The notes: generated by a model from the letters alone, not told the origin. DNA of 5,081 bases from Chloroflexota bacterium (GCA_013153375.1 JAADEN010000085.1:1-5081), one strand, 5' to 3'. Counted from the stretch's first letter, positions 1 to 5,081 are shown. Numbers and translations are program-made.

Positions 1-842
1 GCTCCCGCCAGGCCGTGCTGGAGACCCTGCGCCAGGCCGCGGAGGTGCTCAAGGCCGCCCGCCCCACCGCGGTGAACCTGGCCTGGGCCGTGGACCGGGT
101 GCTGGCCGCGGCCGAAGCCGCCGCGGGCGGCGCGGACGACCTGCGGGACGCGGTGCTGGCCGAGGCCCAGCGCATCGCGGACGAGGATGTGGCCCTCAAC
201 AAACGCATGGCCGAGTACGGCGCGACCCTCATCCAGGACGGCGACACCATCATCCACCACTGCAACACGGGCGCGCTGGCCACCGTGGACTGGGGCACCG
301 CGCTGGGCGTCATCCGCATGGCCCACGAGCAGGGCAAGCGCATCCATGTGCTGGTGGACGAAACCCGCCCCCGGCTGCAGGGCGCGCGGCTCACCGCCTG
401 GGAACTGGAGCAGTACGGCATCCCCTACGACATCATCACCGACAACGCGGCCGGCTTCTTCCTCAGCCGCGGGGAGGTGCAAAAGGTGTTCGTGGGCGCG
501 GACCGGGTGGCCGCCAACGGCGATGTGGCCAACAAGATCGGCACCTACATGCTGGCCCTGGCCGCGCACGACAACGGCGTGCCCTTCTACCCCGTGGTGC
601 CCACCTCGACCTTCGACCTCAGCCTGGCGCACGGCGCGCTCATCCCCATCGAGATGCGCGACCCCGCGGAGGTGCTGGACATCCAGTATCGGGGCCGTCC
701 GGCCACGCCCGCGGGCGCGTCGGCCCGCAACCCGGCCTTCGATGTCACGCCCCATCGCCTGATCACGGCCATCGTCACCGACCGGGGCATCATCCACCCG
801 CCCTTCGACCTGAACATCGCTCGGCTCATCGGCCCGGCCTGA
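1..842 (+). CDS. mtnA: S-methyl-5-thioribose-1-phosphate isomerase, 5'-truncated by the window edge
   Basis: This enzyme converts the aldose 5-methylthioribose-1-phosphate to the ketose 5-methylthioribulose-1-phosphate in the cytosolic methionine salvage pathway. The frame is open from base 3 (S-R-Q-A...). The GTG at base 15 is only an internal Val codon, because the family's N-terminal domain must lie upstream. Conserved blocks are RPTAVNLAWA (bases 60-89), the HHCNTGALAT loop with the catalytic Cys at 261-263, DETRPRLQGARLTAWEL (345-407) and GADRVAANGDVANKIGTY (495-548) with the catalytic Asp at 501-503. The two catalytic residues are 80 positions apart, as I recall for Bacillus subtilis Cys160/Asp240. 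About 77 residues upstream of base 15 are therefore missing and the full protein would be near 350 residues. The C-terminus with its IIHPPFDLNIARL ending is complete. It is first in a run with a PfkB kinase and ahcY. The related eIF2B-like ribose-1,5-bisphosphate isomerases are less likely given the MtnA-type motifs. Confidence 0.95.
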   Translation, partial: SRQAVLETLRQAAEVLKAARPTAVNLAWAVDRVLAAAEAAAGGADDLRDAVLAEAQRIADEDVALNKRMAEYGATLIQDGDTIIHHCNTGALATVDWGTALGVIRMAHEQGKRIHVLVDETRPRLQGARLTAWELEQYGIPYDIITDNAAGFFLSRGEVQKVFVGADRVAANGDVANKIGTYMLALAAHDNGVPFYPVVPTSTFDLSLAHGALIPIEMRDPAEVLDIQYRGRPATPAGASARNPAFDVTPHRLITAIVTDRGIIHPPFDLNIARLIGPA

Positions 843-867
843 CCGCCCACCCCGGGGAGGGAGTCTC

Positions 868-1812
868 ATGGCGCGCGTGGTGATTTCCGGCTCGGTGGCC
901 TTCGACTTCCTGATGCGCTTTCCGGGCGACTTCCACGACTTTCTGCCCCGCAAGCACGACGAGCCCTTCGCGCTCTCCTTCTTGGTGGACGGCATGGTGC
1001 GGCGGCGGGGCGGCACTGCGCCCAACATCGCCTACACTCTGGCCCTGCTCGGAGAGCGTCCCCAAGTGCTGGCCGCGGTGGGCGAAGATTTCCGCGAGTA
1101 TCGCGACTGGCTCGAGGCCCACGGCGTGGACACCTCGGCCATTCAGGTCGTCCCCGGCGAGCACACCGCGGCCTTCTTCGGCGTGACCGACCTGCGCCAA
1201 TCGCAACTGGGCATGTTCTACCCCGGCGCGATGACCCACGCCCGGGATTTGTCGTTGTTCGACCTGCCCCAGCGCCCCGATGTGGTGGTCGTCTCGCCCG
1301 AAGACCCCGAGACCATGCGCAAGCGGGTGCGCGAGGCCAAGGCCATGGGCGTGGACTTTTGCTACGACCCCGGCCAACAGGTGGTGCGCCTCTCGGGCGA
1401 CGACCTGCGGGAAGGCATCCAGGGCGCGCGGGCCGTGTGTTTCAACGAGTTCGAGTACGGCATCGTGCGGCAGAAGACGGGCTGGGATGTGGACGAGATG
1501 CGCCGCCGGGCCCGCATCGTGGTCATCACCAAAGGCGAGTTGGGCTCCCACATCTACACCGCGAGCGAGACCTTTCAGGTGCCCATCGCGCCCATCCGCC
1601 ACATGGCCGACCCCACGGGCGCGGGCGACGCGTACCGGGGCGGGTTCATCAAGGGCATGTTGCTGGGGTTGAACCCCGGCCAGGCGGGGCGCATGGGCGC
1701 GCTGGCGGCCTCGTTCTGCGTCGAGGCCCGCGGGCCGCAGAGCCACACCTTCACCTGGGAAACCTTCACCGCCCGCTATCAAGAAGCCTTTGGCGAGCCG
1801 TTTCCGGCTTGA
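868..1812 (+). CDS. PfkB-family carbohydrate/nucleoside kinase, probably adenosine kinase-like
   Basis: A 314-residue cytosolic kinase of the ribokinase/PfkB fold. The ATG at 868 follows a good ribosome site (GGAGG at 856-860, 7 bases upstream) and starts with the family's first strand, ARVVISGSVAFDFLMRFPG. The substrate-side glycine motif GGTAPNIA is at residues 48-55, TKGELGS (ATP-site strand) at 221-227, and the second PfkB signature DPTGAGDAYRGGF at 248-260 with catalytic base Asp254 and anion hole GAGD. Length is normal for the family. PfkB members phosphorylate ribose, fructose-1-P, adenosine and other substrates, so the substrate cannot be read from the motifs alone. The assignment to adenosine rests on context: ahcY follows by 38 bases and releases adenosine, which a kinase would pull away as AMP. 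The gene upstream, 25 bases away, is mtnA, so methylthioribose is a less likely alternative substrate. Co-transcription of all three genes is inferred from spacing. Confidence 0.88.
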   Translation: MARVVISGSVAFDFLMRFPGDFHDFLPRKHDEPFALSFLVDGMVRRRGGTAPNIAYTLALLGERPQVLAAVGEDFREYRDWLEAHGVDTSAIQVVPGEHTAAFFGVTDLRQSQLGMFYPGAMTHARDLSLFDLPQRPDVVVVSPEDPETMRKRVREAKAMGVDFCYDPGQQVVRLSGDDLREGIQGARAVCFNEFEYGIVRQKTGWDVDEMRRRARIVVITKGELGSHIYTASETFQVPIAPIRHMADPTGAGDAYRGGFIKGMLLGLNPGQAGRMGALAASFCVEARGPQSHTFTWETFTARYQEAFGEPFPA

Positions 1813-1850
1813 AACGATTCCTTTCCACCCCTCTCTCAAGGAGCCTTCTC

Positions 1851-3107
1851 ATGAAGTTCCATGTCAAAGACCTCAACCTGGCCGACGACGGCAAACTGCG
1901 CATCGAATGGGCCGACCGCGACATGCCCGTGCTGCGCATGATTCGCGAACGCTTCGAGCGCGAGAAGCCCCTGGCCGGAAAGCGCATCGCCGCGTGCCTG
2001 CATGTGACCACCGAGACCGCGAACCTGATGCGCACCCTCAAGGCCGGCGGCGCGGAGGTGGTGCTCACCGCGTCCAACCCCCTCTCGACCCAGGACGATG
2101 TCGCGGCCGCGCTGGTCAAGCACTACGACATCCCCGTGTTCGCCATCAAGGGCGAGGACACCGAGACCTACTACCAGCACCTGCGGGCCGCGCTGGACTT
2201 CGCGCCCCACATCACCATGGACGACGGCGCGGACCTGGTGAGCACGCTGCACAAGGAGCGCCGCGACCTGCTGCCCAACATCATCGGCGGCACCGAGGAG
2301 ACCACCACCGGCGTCATCCGCCTGCGGGCCATGGCCGAGGACGGCGCGCTGGCCTACCCCATCATCGCGGTCAACGACGCGCTCACCAAGCACCTGTTCG
2401 ACAACCGCTACGGCACCGGCCAGTCCACCATCGACGGCCTGCTGCGGGCCACCAACATCCTGCTCGCGGGCCGCACCGTGGTGGTGGCCGGCTACGGCTG
2501 GTGCGGCCGGGGCGTGGCCATGCGGGCCGCGGGCATGGGCGCGCAGGTCATCGTCACCGAGGTGGATCCCCTCAAGGCCCTGGAGGCCGCGATGGACGGC
2601 TATCGGGTCATGCCCATGCTCGAGGCCGCGCGCGAGGGCGATGTGTTCATCACCGTCACCGGCGACCTGCATGTCATCGACCGCCCGCACTTCGAGGTCA
2701 TGAAGGACGGCGCGATGGTGGGCAACGCGGGCCACTTCAATGTGGAAATCAACATCCCCGCGCTGGAAGAGATGGCCGTGAGCAAGCGGCGGGTGCGGCC
2801 CTTCGTGGACGAATACATCCTGGCCGACGGGCGGCGCATCTACCTGCTGGCCGAGGGGCGCTTGCTCAACCTGGCCGCGGCCGAGGGACATCCGGCCAGC
2901 GTGATGGACATGTCCTTCGCCAACCAGGCCCTGAGCGCGGAATATCTGGTGCAGCACGGCGCGGAACTGGAGCCGCAGGTGTATCCCGTGCCCCGGGAAA
3001 TCGACCTGAACATCGCCCGGCTCAAGTTGGACGCCATGGATGTGCGCATCGACACCCTGACCGAAGAGCAAGAGCGCTACCTGCACTCGTGGGAAGAGGG
3101 TACCTGA
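1851..3107 (+). CDS. ahcY: Adenosylhomocysteinase (S-adenosyl-L-homocysteine hydrolase), short type
   Basis: NAD-dependent cytosolic enzyme that reversibly hydrolyses S-adenosylhomocysteine to homocysteine and adenosine, relieving product inhibition of methyltransferases. The 418-residue protein starts at ATG 1851, with AAGGAG at 1838-1843. The same frame is open further upstream, but only inside the kinase gene, so that extension is spurious. Visible motifs are HVTTETANL (51-59), SNPLSTQDD (75-83), MDDGADL (123-129), GGTEETTTGV (146-155), AVNDALTKHLFDNRYG (173-188) with the Lys and Asp of the active site at 180 and 184, the Rossmann loop AGYGWCGRG (213-221), and GNAGHFNVEI (291-300). It lacks the roughly 40-residue insert of many bacterial enzymes and the C-terminal Lys/Tyr tail of the human-type enzyme. 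Thr189 stands where human AHCY has Cys195. Both features match the archaeal/Thermotoga-like class. It is last in the + strand run. Confidence 0.97.
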   Translation: MKFHVKDLNLADDGKLRIEWADRDMPVLRMIRERFEREKPLAGKRIAACLHVTTETANLMRTLKAGGAEVVLTASNPLSTQDDVAAALVKHYDIPVFAIKGEDTETYYQHLRAALDFAPHITMDDGADLVSTLHKERRDLLPNIIGGTEETTTGVIRLRAMAEDGALAYPIIAVNDALTKHLFDNRYGTGQSTIDGLLRATNILLAGRTVVVAGYGWCGRGVAMRAAGMGAQVIVTEVDPLKALEAAMDGYRVMPMLEAAREGDVFITVTGDLHVIDRPHFEVMKDGAMVGNAGHFNVEINIPALEEMAVSKRRVRPFVDEYILADGRRIYLLAEGRLLNLAAAEGHPASVMDMSFANQALSAEYLVQHGAELEPQVYPVPREIDLNIARLKLDAMDVRIDTLTEEQERYLHSWEEGT

Positions 3108-3174
3108 CCCAGCGCGTTTTCCGCCCCGTCTTTCGCTTGGGGGATGAAAGATCCGAACGGGCCGGGCCCGAAAT
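3108..3174. other. Convergent intergenic gap between ahcY and the glycosyltransferase gene
   Basis: This 67-base gap separates two genes whose 3' ends face each other. It contains GC-rich inverted repeats: CGGGC (3158-3162) pairs with GCCCG (3166-3170) around a 3-base loop, and GGGCCC at 3164-3169 can instead pair with GGGCCC at 3179-3184, overlapping the glycosyltransferase stop codon. A weaker pairing links 3108-3114 with 3134-3141. None is followed by a convincing T-run on either strand. The region may act as a bidirectional termination zone, but I see no canonical intrinsic terminator. Confidence 0.35.
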
Positions 3175-4308
3175 TCAAGGGCCCGCGCCCAGGTGCCCCC
3201 CAGGCCGGGGATTGCCCCGGGCCTGGGCCGCGAGGTCCAGCAGCCAGCGCGCGGCGCGCGTCATGCTCTCGGCCCAGGTGGGCAACTGCTCGTAGCGCGC
3301 CCGCGCGGCCACGGCCTGAGCCGCCAGACGGTCGCGATCCTGAGCCCAGGTCGCCAGGTGCCGAGCGATGGCCGCCGCGTCGTCGGGATCCACCAGCACG
3401 CCCGCGCGACCGGCCGCGAGGACCTCATGGGCCGCGCCCGCGCGGCTGGCCAGGACGGGCAAACCGAAACCCAGGGCTTCGGCATACACGATGCCGAAGC
3501 CCTCGTATTGGGAGGGCAGCGCGAACACCTGCGCCCGGCGGTACAGCCCGGCCAAAGCGGAGCCTTCCACCCGCCCGTGAAAGCGCACCGCGCGGCCCAG
3601 GCCCCAGCGTTGCACCCGCTCGCGCAGCCGCCGCGCGTAGGCCGGATCCACATCCTCCCGACCCACCAGGTCCAAAGTCACGCTGCCGGGGGGCAGGCGG
3701 CGCAGCGCGTCCAGCAACCGATGCATCCCCTTGCGAGGGATGAGATTGCCCACGGCCAGCACCCGCAGCGGGCCGGGCTCGTGGGCCCGAGCCACCAGGT
3801 CGGTCCGGCCGAGGCGCGGCGGGGGCAGCCCATCCTTGCCCGGATAAGCCACCAGACCGGGCAGGGGCGCGCGGCGCAGGGCCCTGACCGCGGCCTGGGT
3901 GGTGCGGCTGTTGTACAGAGCCGCGCTCAGAGTGCGCAAATAGGCCCGCTCCACGGCCCGGTAGAGGGGCCGCCAGAGCCGGGGATGCCGCTCGTCCGCG
4001 CGCAGGTGATGCACGATGGCGACCCGAGGCACGCGCGGCTGGGCGCGGGCCAGGGCGCGGTTGAGCCCGACCAGCGAGGGATGGTTGAGTTCGTCCTGCA
4101 ACCACACATCCACCCGGGCCGAGAGCAAGGCCCGCCGCCAGTCCGGGTCCAGGTTGTCGGCCAGATGCGCCAGGTAGTGGCGCCACGGACGGGCGAACAC
4201 CGTGACCCGCGCGCCCAGTTGCCGCAGGTGGGCGACCAAATGGCGGTCGTAGAGATATCCCCCGGAAAGGGTGTCCAGGCTGCCGTAGATGACCAGGCCG
4301 ATGTGCAT
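3175..4308 (-). CDS. Glycosyltransferase family 4 (GT-B fold) protein
   Basis: A 377-residue protein predicted to transfer a sugar from an activated nucleotide sugar with retention of configuration. The acceptor is unknown. The N-terminal half begins with MHIGLVIYGSLDTLSGGYLYD (a Rossmann strand plus glycine-rich acceptor-side loop, residues 1-21) and contains the VAIVHHLR strand near 97-103. The donor half begins with LRVLAVGNLIPRKGMHRLL (181-199), where Arg192 and Lys193 are expected to hold the donor phosphates. It continues with RFHGRVEGSALAGLYRRAQVF (242-262) and the EX7E motif, Glu269 to Glu277, within QYEGFGIVYAEALGFGLPV. I see no signal peptide or transmembrane segment, so it is probably cytosolic or peripherally membrane-bound. 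The C-terminal tail after about residue 362 is Gly/Pro-rich and probably disordered. It starts 7 bases after the stop of the upstream pterin-synthase homologue with only a weak ribosome site (TTGAG), suggesting translational coupling and a shared pathway. Confidence 0.9.
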   Translation of the reverse strand: MHIGLVIYGSLDTLSGGYLYDRHLVAHLRQLGARVTVFARPWRHYLAHLADNLDPDWRRALLSARVDVWLQDELNHPSLVGLNRALARAQPRVPRVAIVHHLRADERHPRLWRPLYRAVERAYLRTLSAALYNSRTTQAAVRALRRAPLPGLVAYPGKDGLPPPRLGRTDLVARAHEPGPLRVLAVGNLIPRKGMHRLLDALRRLPPGSVTLDLVGREDVDPAYARRLRERVQRWGLGRAVRFHGRVEGSALAGLYRRAQVFALPSQYEGFGIVYAEALGFGLPVLASRAGAAHEVLAAGRAGVLVDPDDAAAIARHLATWAQDRDRLAAQAVAARARYEQLPTWAESMTRAARWLLDLAAQARGNPRPGGHLGAGP

Positions 4309-4315
4309 GGACGGC

Positions 4316-4702
4316 TCAAGGCGCGGGGCGCTCCCAGGTGTACGCGGCCCAAGCCTGGTCGTGTTCCCACAGCACCACGGTGAGGCGCTGCACCGTGGGC
4401 AGGGCTAGGCGCTGCACCAGGGCCTCGGCCCAGATGCGGGCGAAGTGCTCCAGGCTGGGGTTGAGCCCCGCGAATTCGGGCAGATCGTTCAGCGTGCGGT
4501 CACGATAGCGGGCCACCAGCGCGTCCAAAGCCTGCTCGATGGCCACGATGTCCACCAGATACCCGTGGCGATCCAGCGTGGGCCCCTCCAGACGCACCTC
4601 CACCACATAGTGGTGGGAATGCTTCTCGTTCTCGGGCCCCCAATCGCCGCCGATGAGGTAGTGCTGGGCGATGAAATCTCGTCGCACGGCCACGACATAC
4701 AT
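4316..4702 (-). CDS. 6-pyruvoyl-tetrahydropterin synthase / QueD superfamily (COG0720) protein with altered active site
   Basis: A 128-residue T-fold protein. Family members act on dihydroneopterin triphosphate, giving 6-pyruvoyl-tetrahydropterin, 6-carboxy-tetrahydropterin (QueD, queuosine pathway) or, in PTPS-III, 6-hydroxymethyl-dihydropterin for folate. The start at 4702 is fixed by GGAGGT 6 bases upstream (4709-4714). A longer reading would run into the terminator and tRNA. Zinc ligands are present as His14 (FIAQH), His28 and His30 (KHSHHY). Also seen are LVDIV with Asp51, LNDLPEF (71-77), NPSLEHFA (81-88) with Glu85, and LWEHD with the pterin-binding Glu113. The catalytic Cys four residues before the first His of HxH is Glu24 here (P-E-N-E-K-H-S-H), HGH is HSH, and the usual Asp-His pair before LN aligns with Arg67-Asp68. 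The superfamily is clear, but classical QueD activity is doubtful. The downstream glycosyltransferase suggests a dedicated pathway. Confidence 0.85.
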   Translation of the reverse strand: MYVVAVRRDFIAQHYLIGGDWGPENEKHSHHYVVEVRLEGPTLDRHGYLVDIVAIEQALDALVARYRDRTLNDLPEFAGLNPSLEHFARIWAEALVQRLALPTVQRLTVVLWEHDQAWAAYTWERPAP

Positions 4703-4708
4703 GCGCGC

Positions 4709-4714
4709 ACCTCC
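4709..4714 (-). promoter_or_regulatory. Shine-Dalgarno site of the pterin-synthase homologue
   Basis: Read on the minus strand, GGAGGT is followed by six bases (GCGCGC) and then the ATG at 4702-4700. This near-perfect match to the anti-Shine-Dalgarno sequence decides the start codon. It rules out the longer in-frame reading through the terminator and tRNA. Confidence 0.8.
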
Positions 4715-4733
4715 AGGGGAAGGCGAGGATAAG

Positions 4734-4754
4734 AAAAAGCCCCCGAGCGGGGGC
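4734..4754 (-). terminator. Intrinsic terminator of the tRNA-Gln gene
   Basis: On the minus strand GCCCCC (4754-4749) pairs with GGGGGC (4744-4739) around a four-base loop, followed directly by five T residues (4738-4734) and then CTTATC. It lies two bases downstream of the encoded CCA of the tRNA, so it most likely ends the tRNA transcript. It also sits only 31 bases before the ATG of the next gene, which limits where that gene's promoter can be. The + strand has no matching T-run, so it is directional. Confidence 0.85.
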
Positions 4755-4756
4755 AC

Positions 4757-4831
4757 TGGCTGGGGGCGGTGGACTCGAACCACCACATACGGATCCAAAG
4801 TCCGCTGTCCTGCCGCTTAGACGAGCCCCCA
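4757..4831 (-). tRNA. tRNA-Gln (anticodon UUG), CCA encoded
   Basis: The minus strand folds into a full cloverleaf. The acceptor stem is TGGGGGC (4831-4825) with GCCCCCA (4767-4761), closing with the T1-A72 pair that is also seen in E. coli tRNA-Gln. The D arm has GTCT pairing with GGAC around an AAGCGGCA loop carrying GG. The anticodon stem GCGGA/TCCGT encloses the seven-base loop CTTTGGA, with anticodon TTG at 4798-4796. The T arm GGTGG/CCACC encloses TTCGAGT. The discriminator is G at 4760, and CCA is encoded at 4759-4757, so the mature gene is 72 bases plus CCA. It decodes CAA, and CAG by wobble. In many bacteria this tRNA is charged through Glu-tRNA-Gln amidation; the sequence does not decide this. 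Confidence 0.96.
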
Positions 4832-4843
4832 GCGCCGCACTCC

Positions 4844-4871
4844 ATTGTACCAAAGCCCGGCCAAAATGCAA
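4844..4871 (-). promoter_or_regulatory. Predicted sigma-70-type promoter of tRNA-Gln
   Basis: On the minus strand a -35-like TTGCAT (4871-4866) and a -10 TACAAT (4849-4844) are separated by 16 bases. A start about 7 bases beyond the -10 falls near 4837, a few bases before the tRNA 5' end at 4831. The AT-rich hexamers stand out against the GC-rich surroundings, and the placement fits a short-leader tRNA transcript. Confidence 0.72.
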
Positions 4872-4910
4872 GTCAGGCCGCCGACCGCGCCCCACCGGCT
4901 GTTTTTGGAA

Positions 4911-4970
4911 CCACGGACGGACACGGATGGGGACGGATGGACACGGAAACCGCGGATGAACGCGGACGAA
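4911..4970. repeat. Degenerate decamer tandem repeat (about six units)
   Basis: Six consecutive ten-base units share the core NNRCGGAYGR: ccacggacgg, acacggatgg, ggacggatgg, acacggaaac, cgcggatgaa and cgcggacgaa. The period is exactly 10 with no indels. It is noncoding as far as I can see: the frames crossing it carry no recognisable protein and none looks like a gene. Similar CGGAYG-rich stretches are familiar in intergenic regions of GC-rich environmental bacteria (general impression). No function is visible. Confidence 0.8.
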
Positions 4971-4974
4971 AAGT

Positions 4975-5002
4975 AGAGAGCAGGGAGCAAGAAGCGGGGA
5001 GC
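4975..5002. repeat. Purine-rich heptad tandem repeat (four units)
   Basis: Four contiguous seven-base units end in AGC: agagagc, agggagc, aagaagc and ggggagc. The top strand is nearly all purine, with C only at each unit's end. It begins four bases after the decamer array, so the two arrays appear to have been built side by side. The part GGAGCG at 4998-5003 can pair with CGCTCC at 5014-5019. Confidence 0.75.
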
Positions 5003-5019
5003 GGGCCAGGACGCGCTCC

Positions 5020-5081
5020 TCTCCGCTCACCCCTGACCGCTGACCGCTGGCCTCTGACTGCTGACCGCTGACCCCTGTCTT
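5020..5081. repeat. Degenerate heptad tandem repeat, consensus TGACCGC, running off the window
   Basis: Units in register are tctccgc, tcacccc, tgaccgc, tgaccgc, tggcctc, tgactgc, tgaccgc, tgacccc and the partial tgtctt at the window end. Period 7 is kept without indels over roughly nine units, and three units match the consensus exactly. No gene spans it. The array probably continues to the right. Together with the two neighbouring arrays it fills the gene-free stretch to the right of the tRNA promoter. The bases 4872-4910 in between show nothing recognisable. Confidence 0.8.

Noticed and set aside
1813..1850. Possible SAH or SAM riboswitch before ahcY
   Set aside because: Only 38 bases separate the kinase and ahcY, and the space holds a pyrimidine-rich stretch plus the ribosome site. 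There is no room for a known aptamer.
806..3023. Nearly identical stretches encoding DLNIARL at the ends of mtnA (about 810-830) and ahcY (about 3003-3023)
   Set aside because: In both proteins the segment fits the normal family C-terminal sequence and the codons are the favoured ones, so chance convergence explains it better than a duplication.
826..3086. Long open frames on the minus strand opposite the kinase and ahcY (about 337 and 416 codons)
   Set aside because: They mirror genes with unmistakable family motifs, show His/Gly/Ala/Val-rich translations typical of antisense GC-rich frames, and carry no recognisable domain.
3108..3184. Intrinsic terminator between the convergent genes
   Set aside because: GC-rich hairpins exist, but no T-run follows on either strand, so only a weak termination-zone note is justified.
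1790..3295. A 501-codon + strand frame overlapping ahcY
   Set aside because: It is the +1 shadow of ahcY. The translation is Arg/Gly/His-rich and without motifs, and it runs through the intergenic gap.
3193..4383. A 396-codon + strand frame opposite the glycosyltransferase
   Set aside because: The opposite strand carries the GT4 signature residues. This frame is low-complexity Gly/Arg/Pro/Gln-rich and continues past the gene boundary.
4316..4798. A longer N-terminus for the pterin-synthase homologue, starting near 4798
   Set aside because: It would translate the terminator and part of the tRNA. The family N-terminus and the GGAGGT site both point to 4702.
4911..5081. Possible CRISPR array in the repeat region
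   Set aside because: The units are 7 or 10 bases, directly abutting and degenerate, with no spacers and no cas genes.

Overview
The window is GC-rich (about two thirds G+C by eye), densely coded bacterial DNA. The short AHCY type, the PfkB kinase type, the unusual pterin-synthase homologue and the heptad/decamer tandem repeats together resemble Chloroflexota (Anaerolineae-like) genomes. That placement is an impression from remembered families, not a search result, and I hold it with moderate-to-low confidence.

Left part (1-3107, + strand): three genes in a tight row, with 25 and 38 bases between them. They are the 3' part of mtnA (methylthioribose-1-phosphate isomerase, cut off by the window start), a PfkB-family kinase best read as an adenosine kinase-like enzyme, and a complete ahcY (S-adenosylhomocysteine hydrolase). 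Together they form a module that recycles SAM by-products. AhcY splits SAH into homocysteine and adenosine, the kinase would remove adenosine as AMP, and MtnA handles the methylthioribose phosphate arising from methylthioadenosine.

Middle and right part (3175-4831, - strand): reading leftwards there is a tRNA-Gln(UUG) with its own promoter, encoded CCA and an intrinsic terminator. Next comes a small COG0720 (6-pyruvoyl-tetrahydropterin synthase/QueD superfamily) protein lacking the usual catalytic Cys. Seven bases further on is a GT4-type glycosyltransferase. This two-gene unit converges on ahcY over a 67-base gap.

Right end (about 4872-5081): no gene. It holds one decamer array and two heptad arrays, the last running off the window.

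The strongest window-wide signal is compositional. The palindromes ACGT and AGCT do not occur at all in 5081 bases, and codon choice at residue junctions appears bent to avoid them. The most interesting genes are the catalytically divergent pterin-synthase homologue and its partner glycosyltransferase, which could form an undescribed pterin-related pathway.
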